From Micrococcales bacterium UBA3913 (GTDB taxonomy: Bacteria; Actinomycetota; Actinomycetes; Actinomycetales; Microbacteriaceae), in NCBI GenBank assembly GCA_002391425.1, contig DGEZ01000110.1, forward strand, positions 3,379 through 16,525: a DNA stretch of 13,147 nt, in the 5' to 3' direction. The stretch's first letter is position 1. Each line of letters starts with the position of its first letter. Shown here one piece after another: positions 1 to 6,008 of the stretch. A program made the position numbers and the translations under genes. Under the pieces are notes generated by a model. The model saw nothing but the letters and a program-made list of their open reading frames with translations, ran no database searches and was not told the DNA's origin.

Positions 1-1136
1 TCCAGCTCGGCGGCATTGGGGTGCTCACCTTGGCGTCCGTCCTCGGCCTTGTCGTTGCGCGCCGGATCGGCCTGCGCCAGAAGCTCATGGCAGCCAGCGA
101 GTCAAATGCGGCCAGGGTGCACCCTGGCCCGGTCAGTGAGGGTCAGGCAGTCCGCCTCGGCGACGTCACGACCATGCTGTGGACGGTTGCCATCGCCAGT
201 CTCGCGATCGAGCTCCTCCTCGCGATCGCGATCTTTCCCACGTTGCTCCTGTCCGGCAAGAACCTCTGGGACGCCACCTGGCAGGCTTTCTATATCGGGG
301 CCAGCGCTTTCACGAACACCGGTTTTCTGCCCCTGGAAAGCGGCATGAGCGAGTTCAGTTCGAATTACTGGTTCCTCACTGTGCTCTTTGTCGGGGTATT
401 CCTGGGGTCTATCGGCTTCCCCGTGATCTTCGCACTGTGGGCGCAGTGGCGGAACCCCCACCACTGGAGCGTGCACGTCAAGTTGACTCTGTTCACCACG
501 CTCATCCTGCTCGCGGCCGGGGCTATCGCCTTCACGGCACTGGAGTGGACGAATTCTGCTACCTTCGGCGATCAGCCTGCCGGAACGCGCGTCATGTGGG
601 GCACCTTCCTGTCCATGATGACCCGCTCCGGCGGATTCTCCCCCATCGACGTCGGCGAGATGAGCCAGGCCTCCCTCTTCCTGGGCGACATGCTCATGTT
701 CATCGGCGGCGGCTCTGCATCCACCGCGGGGGGCATCAAGGTGACGACGCTGGCGGTGCTTTTCCTGGCCGCACGGGCCGAGGCCCGCGGGGTGGATGAG
801 ATGGAGGTCTTCGAACGCCGCATCCCCACTGACGTGCTCCGCCTGTCCGTCAGCGTGCTGCTGTGGGGGAGCCTCACCGTCGCGGCCTCCACACTCGCTG
901 TGTTGCTCTTCACGGACGCGCCACTGGATTTCGTCCTGTTTGATGTGATCTCCGCGTTCGCCACCAGCGGTCTGACCACCGGCCTGACCGAGACACTTGC
1001 CGATCCGGCGATTATTATCCTGTCTGTCACAATGTGGGCAGGACGTGTCGGCACGGTGACCCTGGCCGCGGCTCTGGCCGCGACCCGCCACCGCCAAATG
1101 TTCCATCGCCCCGAGGAAAGGCCGATCGTTGGTTGA
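1..1136 (+). CDS. ktrB: KtrB/TrkH-family potassium channel subunit, 5' end missing
   Basis: This is the membrane pore of a Ktr/Trk potassium uptake system. The gene is cut by the left edge: the frame is already open at base 3 (QLGGIGVLTLAS..., a typical TrkH stretch just after the first pore loop), so the GTG at 21 is not the real start. Numbering from that GTG, the second pore loop is SAFTNTGF (95-102), the third is TRSGGFSPID (201-210) and the fourth is FATSGLTTG (313-321). The glycine-rich GGGSASTAGGIK (229-240) matches the intramembrane loop of the third repeat that gates KtrB, and MWAGRVGTVTL (339-349) is the conserved end of the last repeat. Hydrophobic helices alternate with these loops. 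The first pore loop lies outside the window. It overlaps ktrA by 8 bases, as expected for translationally coupled channel and gate subunits. The size suggests KtrB (about 450 residues) rather than the longer TrkH. Confidence 0.93.
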   Translation, partial: QLGGIGVLTLASVLGLVVARRIGLRQKLMAASESNAARVHPGPVSEGQAVRLGDVTTMLWTVAIASLAIELLLAIAIFPTLLLSGKNLWDATWQAFYIGASAFTNTGFLPLESGMSEFSSNYWFLTVLFVGVFLGSIGFPVIFALWAQWRNPHHWSVHVKLTLFTTLILLAAGAIAFTALEWTNSATFGDQPAGTRVMWGTFLSMMTRSGGFSPIDVGEMSQASLFLGDMLMFIGGGSASTAGGIKVTTLAVLFLAARAEARGVDEMEVFERRIPTDVLRLSVSVLLWGSLTVAASTLAVLLFTDAPLDFVLFDVISAFATSGLTTGLTETLADPAIIILSVTMWAGRVGTVTLAAALAATRHRQMFHRPEERPIVG

Positions 1137-1803
1137 GAAGATTCCCGCAGATGCCCCCGTCATGGTGATCGGCCTGGGCCGTTTCGGTGCCGCCACCGCG
1201 GGCCAGCTGCAACGGCAGGACCGCGAGGTCCTCGGCGTGGACACCGATATGACGCTGGTCCAGAAGTGGTCGGAGCGTCTCACGCACACTGTTCAGGCGG
1301 ATGCGCGCAGCCTGGAAACACTCGTCCAAATCGGGGTACAGGACTTCCCCATTGTGGTGGTCGCGGTGGGCTCGGATCTTGAATCGAGCGTGCTGATCAC
1401 CGCAAACCTCGTCGACCTGAAGATCCCGCAGATCTGGGCGAAGGCGGTCAGCCAGTCCCATGGCAAGATCCTGAGCAGGATCGGCGCACACCACGTGATC
1501 TACCCCGAAGCGGAGGCCGGGCGTCGTGTCGCCCACCTGGTCGCCGGGCGCCTGCTCGACTACATCGAGTTCGCGGAGAACTTCGCCCTGGCCAAGATGA
1601 GCCCGCCGCGCGAGATTCAAGGCAAACCCCTCTCCGAGTCGCTGGTACGCACGAAATACCACCTCAGCGTGGTCGGAATCCGCGCGCCGGGGCAGGACTT
1701 TACCTACGCCACCCCCGAGACCGTGGTCACTCCCGGCGACATCATCATTGTCGCGGGCAGAACCAACGACATCGAGAAGTTCGCCAACCTCGACAGGCAC
1801 TGA
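1129..1803 (+). CDS. ktrA: KtrA/TrkA-family potassium channel regulatory subunit
   Basis: This cytoplasmic RCK protein forms a ring under the KtrB channel and gates it in response to nucleotide binding. The 224 residues hold one RCK_N Rossmann domain with VIGLGRFG (13-20, the GxGxxG loop) and an acidic residue at the end of the second strand (D38), followed by a C-terminal TrkA_C domain from about 150 to the end. A single RCK unit of this size is the KtrA form; TrkA of enterobacteria is a tandem of two. The TTG start at 1129 is chosen because GAGGAAAG (1113-1120) sits 8 bases upstream and the next codons lead directly into the Rossmann strand. The start overlaps the end of ktrB, so both are read from one transcript. 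Nothing in the gene looks damaged. Confidence 0.93.
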   Translation: MVEKIPADAPVMVIGLGRFGAATAGQLQRQDREVLGVDTDMTLVQKWSERLTHTVQADARSLETLVQIGVQDFPIVVVAVGSDLESSVLITANLVDLKIPQIWAKAVSQSHGKILSRIGAHHVIYPEAEAGRRVAHLVAGRLLDYIEFAENFALAKMSPPREIQGKPLSESLVRTKYHLSVVGIRAPGQDFTYATPETVVTPGDIIIVAGRTNDIEKFANLDRH

Positions 1804-1823
1804 ACGACGCCCTGATGCGTCCG

Positions 1824-1841
1824 CGCCCGGTTCCGTGGGCG
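1824..1841. terminator. weak hairpin between convergent ktrA and proC
   Basis: CGCCC (1824-1828) and GGGCG (1837-1841) can form a 5-bp stem in the 48-base gap where ktrA and proC converge. There is no T tract on either side, so this is at best a weak or Rho-assisted bidirectional end point. Confidence 0.25.
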
Positions 1842-1851
1842 GGGTCGCTCC

Positions 1852-2685
1852 CTACACCAGTCGGCGCGCCTTCTCAATCGCCGCCTGGTACGCGCGCTCG
1901 GCCAGATCCGCCCACGCCCCCGTCTCGAAGACGGCGACCGCTTCCATCGTGGTTCCCCCGGGGGAAGTCACCTGGCGACGTAGCTCCTGCGGGCTGGCTT
2001 CCCCCTTCTCCAAGAGGACTGCCGAGCCGATAAAGGTGTCCTCCACCAGGCGGCGCGCGGTCGGCTCGTCAAAGCCCAGACGGCGGGCGGCCTCTGTCAG
2101 CTGCTCGACGAACAGGTAGAAGTAAGCGGGCCCCGATCCGGAGACCGCCGAGAGGGCATCAATCTGCTCTTCGCGGATCTCCACGACGGCGCCCAGCGTG
2201 GCGACGACCTCACGGGCCAGACGCTTCGTCGCCTCGTCCAGGTCATCGGGTAGCACCACCCCGGTGACTCCCCGACCCACCAGGGCGGGGGTGTTGGGCA
2301 TCGCCCGGATGACCCCGTGCCCGGGGACGGCCTCATGCAACTGGCTGACCGTGATCCCAGCAGCCACAGATATCACCGTCGCACCTGCGGGCAGCACATC
2401 CGCGATATCCGCCAAGACGGCGGGAACGTACTTCGGCTTGACCGCGACGACGACCAGCTCCGCATCGGCGACGACCCGGCGGTTGGCATCGGGATGCTCC
2501 TCCACAGGCACAACGTTCAGCCCATTGTCCGCACGCGAGCGCAGCAGCTCGGCCCTCTGGCTGGAGGCGCATGTGGCAGACACCTCGGCAGCCCCGGCGG
2601 CGAGTAGCCCCTGGATGATGGCGAACCCCATGGACCCCGCACCGAGAACGGCTGTCCGAGGAAAAGGCGTTGTGCGTGTGCTCAT
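1852..2685 (-). CDS. proC: pyrroline-5-carboxylate reductase
   Basis: The enzyme reduces 1-pyrroline-5-carboxylate to L-proline with NAD(P)H, the last step of proline synthesis, in the cytoplasm. The 277 residues match the family's normal length of about 270. The N-terminal Rossmann fold carries GAGSMG (15-20), VKPK (82-85) and MPNTPA (129-134). The C-terminal dimerisation and substrate domain carries SGSGPAY (182-188) and SPGGTT (241-246), all diagnostic for ProC. The ATG at 2685 leaves a short 10-residue lead before the Rossmann strand. No Shine-Dalgarno sequence precedes it; instead TAAACT (2694-2699, minus strand) lies 8 bases upstream, so the message may be leaderless or nearly so. It converges with ktrA and diverges from the cation diffusion facilitator gene. 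Confidence 0.95.
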   Translation of the reverse strand: MSTRTTPFPRTAVLGAGSMGFAIIQGLLAAGAAEVSATCASSQRAELLRSRADNGLNVVPVEEHPDANRRVVADAELVVVAVKPKYVPAVLADIADVLPAGATVISVAAGITVSQLHEAVPGHGVIRAMPNTPALVGRGVTGVVLPDDLDEATKRLAREVVATLGAVVEIREEQIDALSAVSGSGPAYFYLFVEQLTEAARRLGFDEPTARRLVEDTFIGSAVLLEKGEASPQELRRQVTSPGGTTMEAVAVFETGAWADLAERAYQAAIEKARRLV

Positions 2686-2693
2686 AACGTCAC

Positions 2694-2745
2694 AGTTTAC
2701 GTCGCCGGGTCAGGATCCGTCCGTGACCCCCGCGGGGACTAGCAT
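2694..2745. promoter_or_regulatory. divergent promoter region of proC and the CDF gene
   Basis: This 66-base divergent gap holds a TANNNT element for each direction. On the minus strand TAAACT (2694-2699) ends 8 bases before the proC ATG. On the plus strand TAGCAT (2740-2745) ends 6 bases before the ATG at 2752. Neither gene has a Shine-Dalgarno sequence, and a start point about 7 bases after the -10 element would fall at or next to each ATG. No good -35 box was found. The leaderless reading is inference from spacing. Confidence 0.4.
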
Positions 2746-2751
2746 GACTGC

Positions 2752-3677
2752 ATGAGCACAGAGTCCAGTGGAACCGGCGCCATTCTCGCCGCTCTCCTTG
2801 CAAATGTCGGCATCGCCGTCACGAAGTTCATCGCCTTTCTCGTCTCCGGGGCATCATCCATGCTCGCCGAGGCGGTTCACTCCTTCGCCGACTCCGGCAA
2901 CCAGGTACTGCTGCTAGTCGGAGGGCGTCGCTCCCGGCGCGCAGCGACCCCGAGCATCCCTTTGGCTTCGGTCGCGTCCGCTACCTCTACGCCTTCCTCG
3001 TTGCGATCATCCTGTTCAGCGTCGGAGGCATGTTCGCCATCTATGAGGGCGTCGAGAAGATTCGCGAACCACACCCGCTGGACTCGTGGTGGCTCGCCGT
3101 CGCCGTCCTCGTGGTATCCATCCTCCTGGAGAGCTATTCGCTACGCACCGCCCTGCGCGAGTCCCGCCCGCACCGACAGAACACCACCCTGCTCGGGTTC
3201 GTGCGGCGCGCGAAGGCACCCGAGTTACCCGTTGTCCTCCTCGAGGACACAGCCGCTCTCGTCGGGCTTGTGCTGGCCCTCGGCGGGGTCGGCTTGACGA
3301 TCCTCACCGGCAACGGCATCTGGGATGGGGTCGGCACGCTGCTCATCGGGATTCTGCTTGTCGCGGTGGCCGTGATTCTGGGGGTGGAGACGAAGAGCCT
3401 GCTCATTGGTGAGGGCGCATCCCCCGAGATCGCCACGTCGATTGCGGATGCTCTCGCCGCCACTCCCCGTGTCACGCAGGTGATCCACATGAAGACCCTG
3501 TACCTGGGCCCTGACGAGCTGATGGTGGCCGCAAAAATTGCCGTGCCCGGGAGCACTACCGCCGCCGACGTGGCAGACGCGATCAATGACGCCGAGGCCG
3601 CGATTCGTGCTGCTGTTCCGATTGCGCGCGTCATCTACCTGGAGCCGGATATCCTGCAGCCTCAGGCCACGGACTAG
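2752..3677 (+). pseudogene. cation diffusion facilitator transporter, single-base frameshift
   Basis: This gene encodes a zinc/divalent-cation exporter of the CDF family, close to the ZnT9-like subgroup. The first frame reads from ATG 2752 through SSMLAEAVHSFADSGNQ, with the conserved HxxxD of helix 2, to RRSRRAATP, and then turns into low-complexity shadow sequence. The frame one base back resumes exactly there with EHPFGFGRVRYLYAFLV and continues through LLEDTAALVGL (helix 5 motif) and a C-terminal cytoplasmic domain to the stop at 3677. Adding one C to the CCCC run at 2948-2951 restores a 308-residue protein of normal family length. There is no canonical slippery heptamer, so a programmed shift is unlikely. 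It is either a recent pseudogene or a homopolymer undercall in the sequence. The stop codon overlaps the tadA stop by 4 bases (convergent). Confidence 0.85.
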
Positions 3678-4159
3678 TCGTCCTGCGCGCCCGGCCGACG
3701 CGCCTCGAAAAACTCCCGCAGGAGTGCGGCGCTCTCGTGCTCGCGCACGCCGCCACGTACTGGCACGCTCGTGCCGAGCACACGATCGCGCAGGATGTCG
3801 TGCACGGAGCCAGCGGCCCCCCAGCGCGCATCCCATGCACCGAAAACCACCCCGGCGACGCGGGCGTCCGCAAGGGCACCGGCACACATCACACATGGCT
3901 CCAGGGTGACGATCACCGTCGCGTCGGGCAGACGCCATGTCCCGCGGGCCCGGCACGCCTCACGCAGTGCGAGGATCTCCGCGTGGGCGCTGGGGTCGCT
4001 GAGTTCTTCCCGGCGGTTGCGTCCTCTACCGAGGACACGCCCGTCGCCGTCGACGATGACTGCACCGACAGGGGTCTCCCCTGCGGCTGCGGCTTCCCGG
4101 GCGAGGTCGAGCGCCTCAGCCATCGCCTCGTTGACGAACTTCTCGTTCAGGAGCGTCAC
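3674..4159 (-). CDS. tadA: tRNA-specific adenosine deaminase
   Basis: TadA deaminates the wobble adenosine 34 of tRNA-Arg(ACG) to inosine so that it can read CGU, CGC and CGA. The 161 residues form one zinc-dependent cytidine-deaminase-like domain: HAE at 59-61 gives the zinc ligand H59 and the proton-shuttling E61, and PCVMC at 88-92 gives ligands C89 and C92. TPVGAVIV (29-36) and the tail LREFFEARR are typical of TadA rather than of riboflavin or dCMP deaminases. The start is GTG at 4159, with GAGGT (4163-4167, minus strand) only 3 bases upstream, which is a short spacing. The gene is divergent from upp and its stop overlaps the stop of the CDF gene on the other strand. Confidence 0.93.
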   Translation of the reverse strand: MTLLNEKFVNEAMAEALDLAREAAAAGETPVGAVIVDGDGRVLGRGRNRREELSDPSAHAEILALREACRARGTWRLPDATVIVTLEPCVMCAGALADARVAGVVFGAWDARWGAAGSVHDILRDRVLGTSVPVRGGVREHESAALLREFFEARRPGAQDD

Positions 4160-4185
4160 GTTACCTCGCTGACATTCGGATCTAA

Positions 4186-4197
4186 TAGTCTGAGCCT
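4186..4197 (+). promoter_or_regulatory. candidate leaderless promoter of upp
   Basis: TAGTCT (4186-4191) fits the actinobacterial TANNNT -10 pattern and is followed by exactly six bases and then the upp ATG. No Shine-Dalgarno sequence is present before the ATG. The -35 region is poor (TTACCT at 4161-4166 is only a partial match). The same -10, six bases, ATG arrangement is seen before the CDF gene. Confidence 0.4.
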
Positions 4198-4830
4198 ATG
4201 CGAGTTCACATTGCCGATCATCCCCTTGTTTCCCACAAAATCAGTGTTTTGCGTGACAAGGACACCCCGTCTCCGGTCTTCCGGCAGTTGGTCGAGGAAC
4301 TCGTCACCCTGCTCGCCTACGAGGCCACCCGAGAGGTGCGCGTCGAAGAGGTTCCGATCACCACCCCTGTCGCTCCGACGACTGGGCTGAAGATCGCCAA
4401 ACCACGTCCGCTCGTGGTGCCCATCATGCGTGCCGGCCTCGGGATGCTTGAGGGCATCACCCGGCTGCTGCCCTCGGCGGAGGTGGGCTTCTTGGGCATG
4501 ATGCGCAACGAGGAAACCCTCGAGATCATCACCTACGCGGAGCGCCTGCCCGCCGATGTCTCCGGTCGGCAGTGCTTCATTATTGATCCCATGCTCGCCA
4601 CCGGCGGAACCTTGATTTCCGCCTGCCACTACCTCATCGACCGGGGTGCTAGCGATGTGACCGCGATCTGCCTTATTGGCGCCCCAGAGGGTTTGGCGGC
4701 CGTCGAGGAGGGCACGTCGGGAATCGACCTGAAGATCGTGCTGGGCGCGCTCGACGACCACCTCAACGAGCACGGCTACATCGTGCCCGGGCTCGGGGAT
4801 GCTGGCGACCGCCTGTACGGCACCGTCTGA
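4198..4830 (+). CDS. upp: uracil phosphoribosyltransferase
   Basis: Upp makes UMP from uracil and PRPP, the main pyrimidine base salvage reaction. The 210 residues equal the usual length of the family. The start MRVHIADHPLVSHKISVLRD is typical. VVPIMRAGLGM (73-83) belongs to the substrate-binding region, IDPMLATGGT (129-138) is the PRPP-binding motif with its acidic residue at D130, and GYIVPGLGDAGDR (193-205) is the uracil-binding loop near the C-terminus. The ATG at 4198 begins right at the conserved N-terminus. It is monocistronic as far as can be seen: tadA is divergent upstream and a hairpin follows the stop. Confidence 0.96.
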   Translation: MRVHIADHPLVSHKISVLRDKDTPSPVFRQLVEELVTLLAYEATREVRVEEVPITTPVAPTTGLKIAKPRPLVVPIMRAGLGMLEGITRLLPSAEVGFLGMMRNEETLEIITYAERLPADVSGRQCFIIDPMLATGGTLISACHYLIDRGASDVTAICLIGAPEGLAAVEEGTSGIDLKIVLGALDDHLNEHGYIVPGLGDAGDRLYGTV

Positions 4831-4842
4831 TCCACGGTCTCC

Positions 4843-4859
4843 TCCGGGTCCACCCCGGA
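4843..4859 (+). terminator. hairpin after upp
   Basis: TCCGGG (4843-4848) and CCCGGA (4854-4859) make a perfect 6-bp stem with a 5-base loop, 12 bases after the upp stop. No T tract follows, so termination here would be weak. Confidence 0.4.
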
Positions 4860-4875
4860 TCGAACGTGAGCCCCG

Positions 4876-4919
4876 GTCACCTGGCCCGTTCCCCACGTCA
4901 CCGATGTCATATTTCGTCA
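4876..4919 (+). repeat. phased GTCA motifs upstream of the leader-peptide promoter
   Basis: GTCA occurs at 4876, 4897, 4906 and 4916, twice as the larger CGTCAC (4896-4901 and 4915-4920). The last three start 9 and 10 bases apart, close to one helical turn. They lie 38-80 bases upstream of the -35 box at 4957, where an activator or repressor could bind. Short motifs like this can recur by chance, so support is modest. The rest of 4860-4956 shows nothing else. Confidence 0.25.
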
Positions 4920-4956
4920 CATGTGTGCAGCACCAGCGGTCAGCGCCTGATTGGAG

Positions 4957-4986
4957 TTGACACTCGTGACGATGGTGGCGGATACT
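4957..4986 (+). promoter_or_regulatory. strong promoter of the leader peptide / regulator transcript
   Basis: A perfect -35 hexamer TTGACA (4957-4962) is followed after 18 bases by GATACT (4981-4986), a 4-of-6 match to TATAAT. Transcription starting about 7-8 bases after the -10 would begin at 4993-4994, which is the A of the ATG of the small reading frame. This is the best promoter-like sequence in the window and predicts a leaderless message. Confidence 0.65.
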
Positions 4987-4993
4987 TATACCC

Positions 4994-5098
4994 ATGACAA
5001 CAGCAGCTTTGATCCCCGTGTCCACCAAAGAGGTGAACGGATCTGTGGCCATGATGATGGCCGATAACGCTGCGATGTGCTGTCGAATGTGCCGCTAA
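4994..5098 (+). CDS. leaderless sulfur-amino-acid-rich leader peptide (34 aa)
   Basis: This small frame begins at the predicted transcription start and has no Shine-Dalgarno sequence. It reads MTTAALIPVSTKEVNGSVA followed by MMMADNAAMCCRMCR and a TAA stop. Eight of the last 15 residues are Met or Cys: three Met codons in a row (5051-5059), then Met-Cys-Cys-Arg-Met-Cys-Arg at the very end. Leaderless short frames ending in cysteine runs are known in mycobacteria as cysteine-responsive attenuators, where ribosome stalling changes the fold of the RNA behind it. That comparison fits the position here, 123 bases upstream of a transcription regulator gene. The difference is the added methionine content. 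The peptide itself is probably not functional after synthesis. The frame, the codons and the promoter are directly visible; the attenuation role is inferred. No homologue was recognised. Confidence 0.6.
   Translation: MTTAALIPVSTKEVNGSVAMMMADNAAMCCRMCR
5047..5062 (+). repeat. inverted repeat over the Met-Met-Met codons
   Basis: GGCCAT (5047-5052) and ATGGCC (5057-5062) form a perfect 6-bp stem with a 4-base loop, lying exactly over the three Met codons of the leader peptide. It could form when ribosomes are absent and would be opened by translation. Confidence 0.35.
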
Positions 5099-5150
5099 GG
5101 CAAAACTCCTCTGCCCGTTCTGGGCGACCAGTGCACTCTCGCTCCTTTTT
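5090..5150 (+). promoter_or_regulatory. candidate transcription attenuator behind the leader peptide
   Basis: Five short segments can pair with their neighbours in turn: TGCC (5090-5093, the last Cys codon), GGCA (5099-5102), TGCCC (5112-5116), GGGCGA (5122-5127) and TCGCTC (5139-5144). The last pairing gives a 6-bp stem with one G-U pair, followed by C and TTTTT (5146-5150), which resembles an intrinsic terminator. The pairing of the third and fourth segments would exclude it. An alternative hairpin GCTCC/GGAGC (5141-5145 with 5153-5157) also competes. The arrangement is that of a classical leader-peptide attenuator, but the stems are short and no folding energy was computed. Confidence 0.35.
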
Positions 5151-5180
5151 GCGGAGCCACACCACACATTCGACATCCCT

Positions 5181-5197
5181 CTGAGGTCTCTCCTCAG
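5181..5197 (+). repeat. hairpin in the leader of the winged-helix regulator gene
   Basis: CTGAGG (5181-5186) and CCTCAG (5192-5197) form a perfect 6-bp stem with loop TCTCT, 24 bases before the regulator ATG. There is no T tract. It could be an mRNA structure affecting translation, since the only ribosome-binding candidate, GAAAG near 5207, lies just downstream. Confidence 0.35.
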
Positions 5198-5221
5198 GTC
5201 AGCACAGAAAGTTCGTCACTC

Positions 5222-5911
5222 ATGACTATCACCGCCATTGACTCTGCCCGTACGTCCACCCGCTCCGCTCGTCGCCCCGAGAACTCGCCGGAGCACTCTG
5301 CTGCACAACAACCCAGCTCCCCAGCCCACCTCAGCGTCGTTCCCACCTCCACCGAGGCCCGCGGATTCGCCCTCTACGTGGGGTTGGATGAGTTCACCGC
5401 CGCCGCCAACGGCGTCTCACTGCCCAGCATCGTCGAGGCGCTTCGCGCCACCCTCGCACATCTCGCCCCGCATGCGGAGAGCTATGCCACGGTTGCCCTG
5501 GCACCCCGCGGTGCTGGCGGACGTGACGTCGAGATCGTACGACAGGCGCTCAAGGACCCTGCGTTTGCCGCACAGCGCGCCCGCGAGGAACAGCTGGATC
5601 GAGGTGTTGTCGTTGACCTTAGCCGCAATACGGTCAGCATTGACGGCGCCGTGATCGCCCTGACCTACAAGGAGCTTCGCCTGTTGCAGCACCTCATCGT
5701 GAACGAGGGACGTACCGTGGAGCGGGCCGAACTCATCGCGAACTTGTGGAGCAACGACGACCAGGATGTGCCAAACGAGCGCACCATCGACGTGCATATC
5801 CGCAGACTGCGCTCGAAGCTCGGAGCTTTTGAGGGGATCATTCGCACCGTGCGCGGCATTGGCTACCGCTACGATCACCACGCCGACGTGCATGTCCTGC
5901 GCGCCGCGTAA
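5222..5911 (+). CDS. winged-helix transcriptional regulator (OmpR/PhoB-type DNA-binding domain)
   Basis: This is a 229-residue DNA-binding protein of a family common in actinobacteria. The C-terminal domain (about 129-217) is a Trans_reg_C winged helix: VVVDLSRNTVSIDG strands, LTYKELRLLQHLI, ELIANLW, the recognition helix region VPNERTIDVHIRRLRSKL (183-200) and the wing hairpin IRTVRGIGYRY (207-217). The N-terminal part (about 47-112) is a conserved segment of its own (RGFALYVGLDEF...ESYATVALAPRGAGGRDVEIV) and is not a response-regulator receiver: no phosphorylation aspartate pattern is seen and no histidine kinase gene is nearby. A Ser/Thr/Pro-rich linker fills 1-46. The ATG at 5222 has only a weak GAAAG upstream. 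The sulfur-rich leader peptide before it and the C-S lyase gene after it suggest a role in sulfur amino acid metabolism; this is inference from context. Confidence 0.85.
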   Translation: MTITAIDSARTSTRSARRPENSPEHSAAQQPSSPAHLSVVPTSTEARGFALYVGLDEFTAAANGVSLPSIVEALRATLAHLAPHAESYATVALAPRGAGGRDVEIVRQALKDPAFAAQRAREEQLDRGVVVDLSRNTVSIDGAVIALTYKELRLLQHLIVNEGRTVERAELIANLWSNDDQDVPNERTIDVHIRRLRSKLGAFEGIIRTVRGIGYRYDHHADVHVLRAA

Positions 5912-5929
5912 CCGAGAGGTCGTTTGCCG

Positions 5930-5951
5930 TTCACTGTCATTTCACTGTGAG
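5930..5951 (+). promoter_or_regulatory. PhoB-type direct repeat, candidate operator of the regulator
   Basis: TTCACTGT occurs at 5930-5937 and again at 5941-5948, 11 bases apart. Read as CTGTCAT-TTCA-CTGTGAG (5934-5951) it has the 7-4-7 layout of the E. coli Pho box (CTGTCAT, four A/T-rich bases, CTGT). Winged-helix proteins of the OmpR/PhoB class bind as head-to-tail dimers to such 11-base direct repeats. The site lies 19 bases after the stop of the winged-helix gene and about 25 bases before a candidate promoter, so it may be the regulator's own site. A Pho regulon site is an alternative. Confidence 0.4.
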
Positions 5952-5975
5952 GGGCAGAAAAAGCACACTTCCCGG

Positions 5976-6002
5976 TTGCGCCTGTTATCAAACCGTTATA
6001 AC
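5976..6002 (+). promoter_or_regulatory. candidate promoter of a short RNA
   Basis: TATAAC (5997-6002) is a 5-of-6 match to the -10 consensus. TTGCGC (5976-5981) stands 15 bases upstream as a partial -35 box; the spacing is short. A start near 6009 would give an RNA of about 120 bases ending at the terminator at 6127. Confidence 0.35.
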
Positions 6003-6008
6003 TTGTTA

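Noticed and set aside
102..1289. 395-codon frame on the minus strand
   Set aside because: It lies opposite ktrB and ktrA, whose pore and nucleotide-binding motifs are unmistakable; the minus-strand product has only composition-driven Arg/Gly/His runs.
2946..2952. Programmed -1 frameshift in the CDF gene
   Set aside because: The sequence G ACC CCG is not a slippery heptamer, and no clear stimulatory stem-loop or upstream Shine-Dalgarno element was seen; CDF genes are not known to use frameshifting.
3674..3677. Four-base overlap of the CDF and tadA stop codons as a special regulatory arrangement
   Set aside because: The palindromic CTAG gives overlapping TAG stops in convergent genes and is common in compact genomes.
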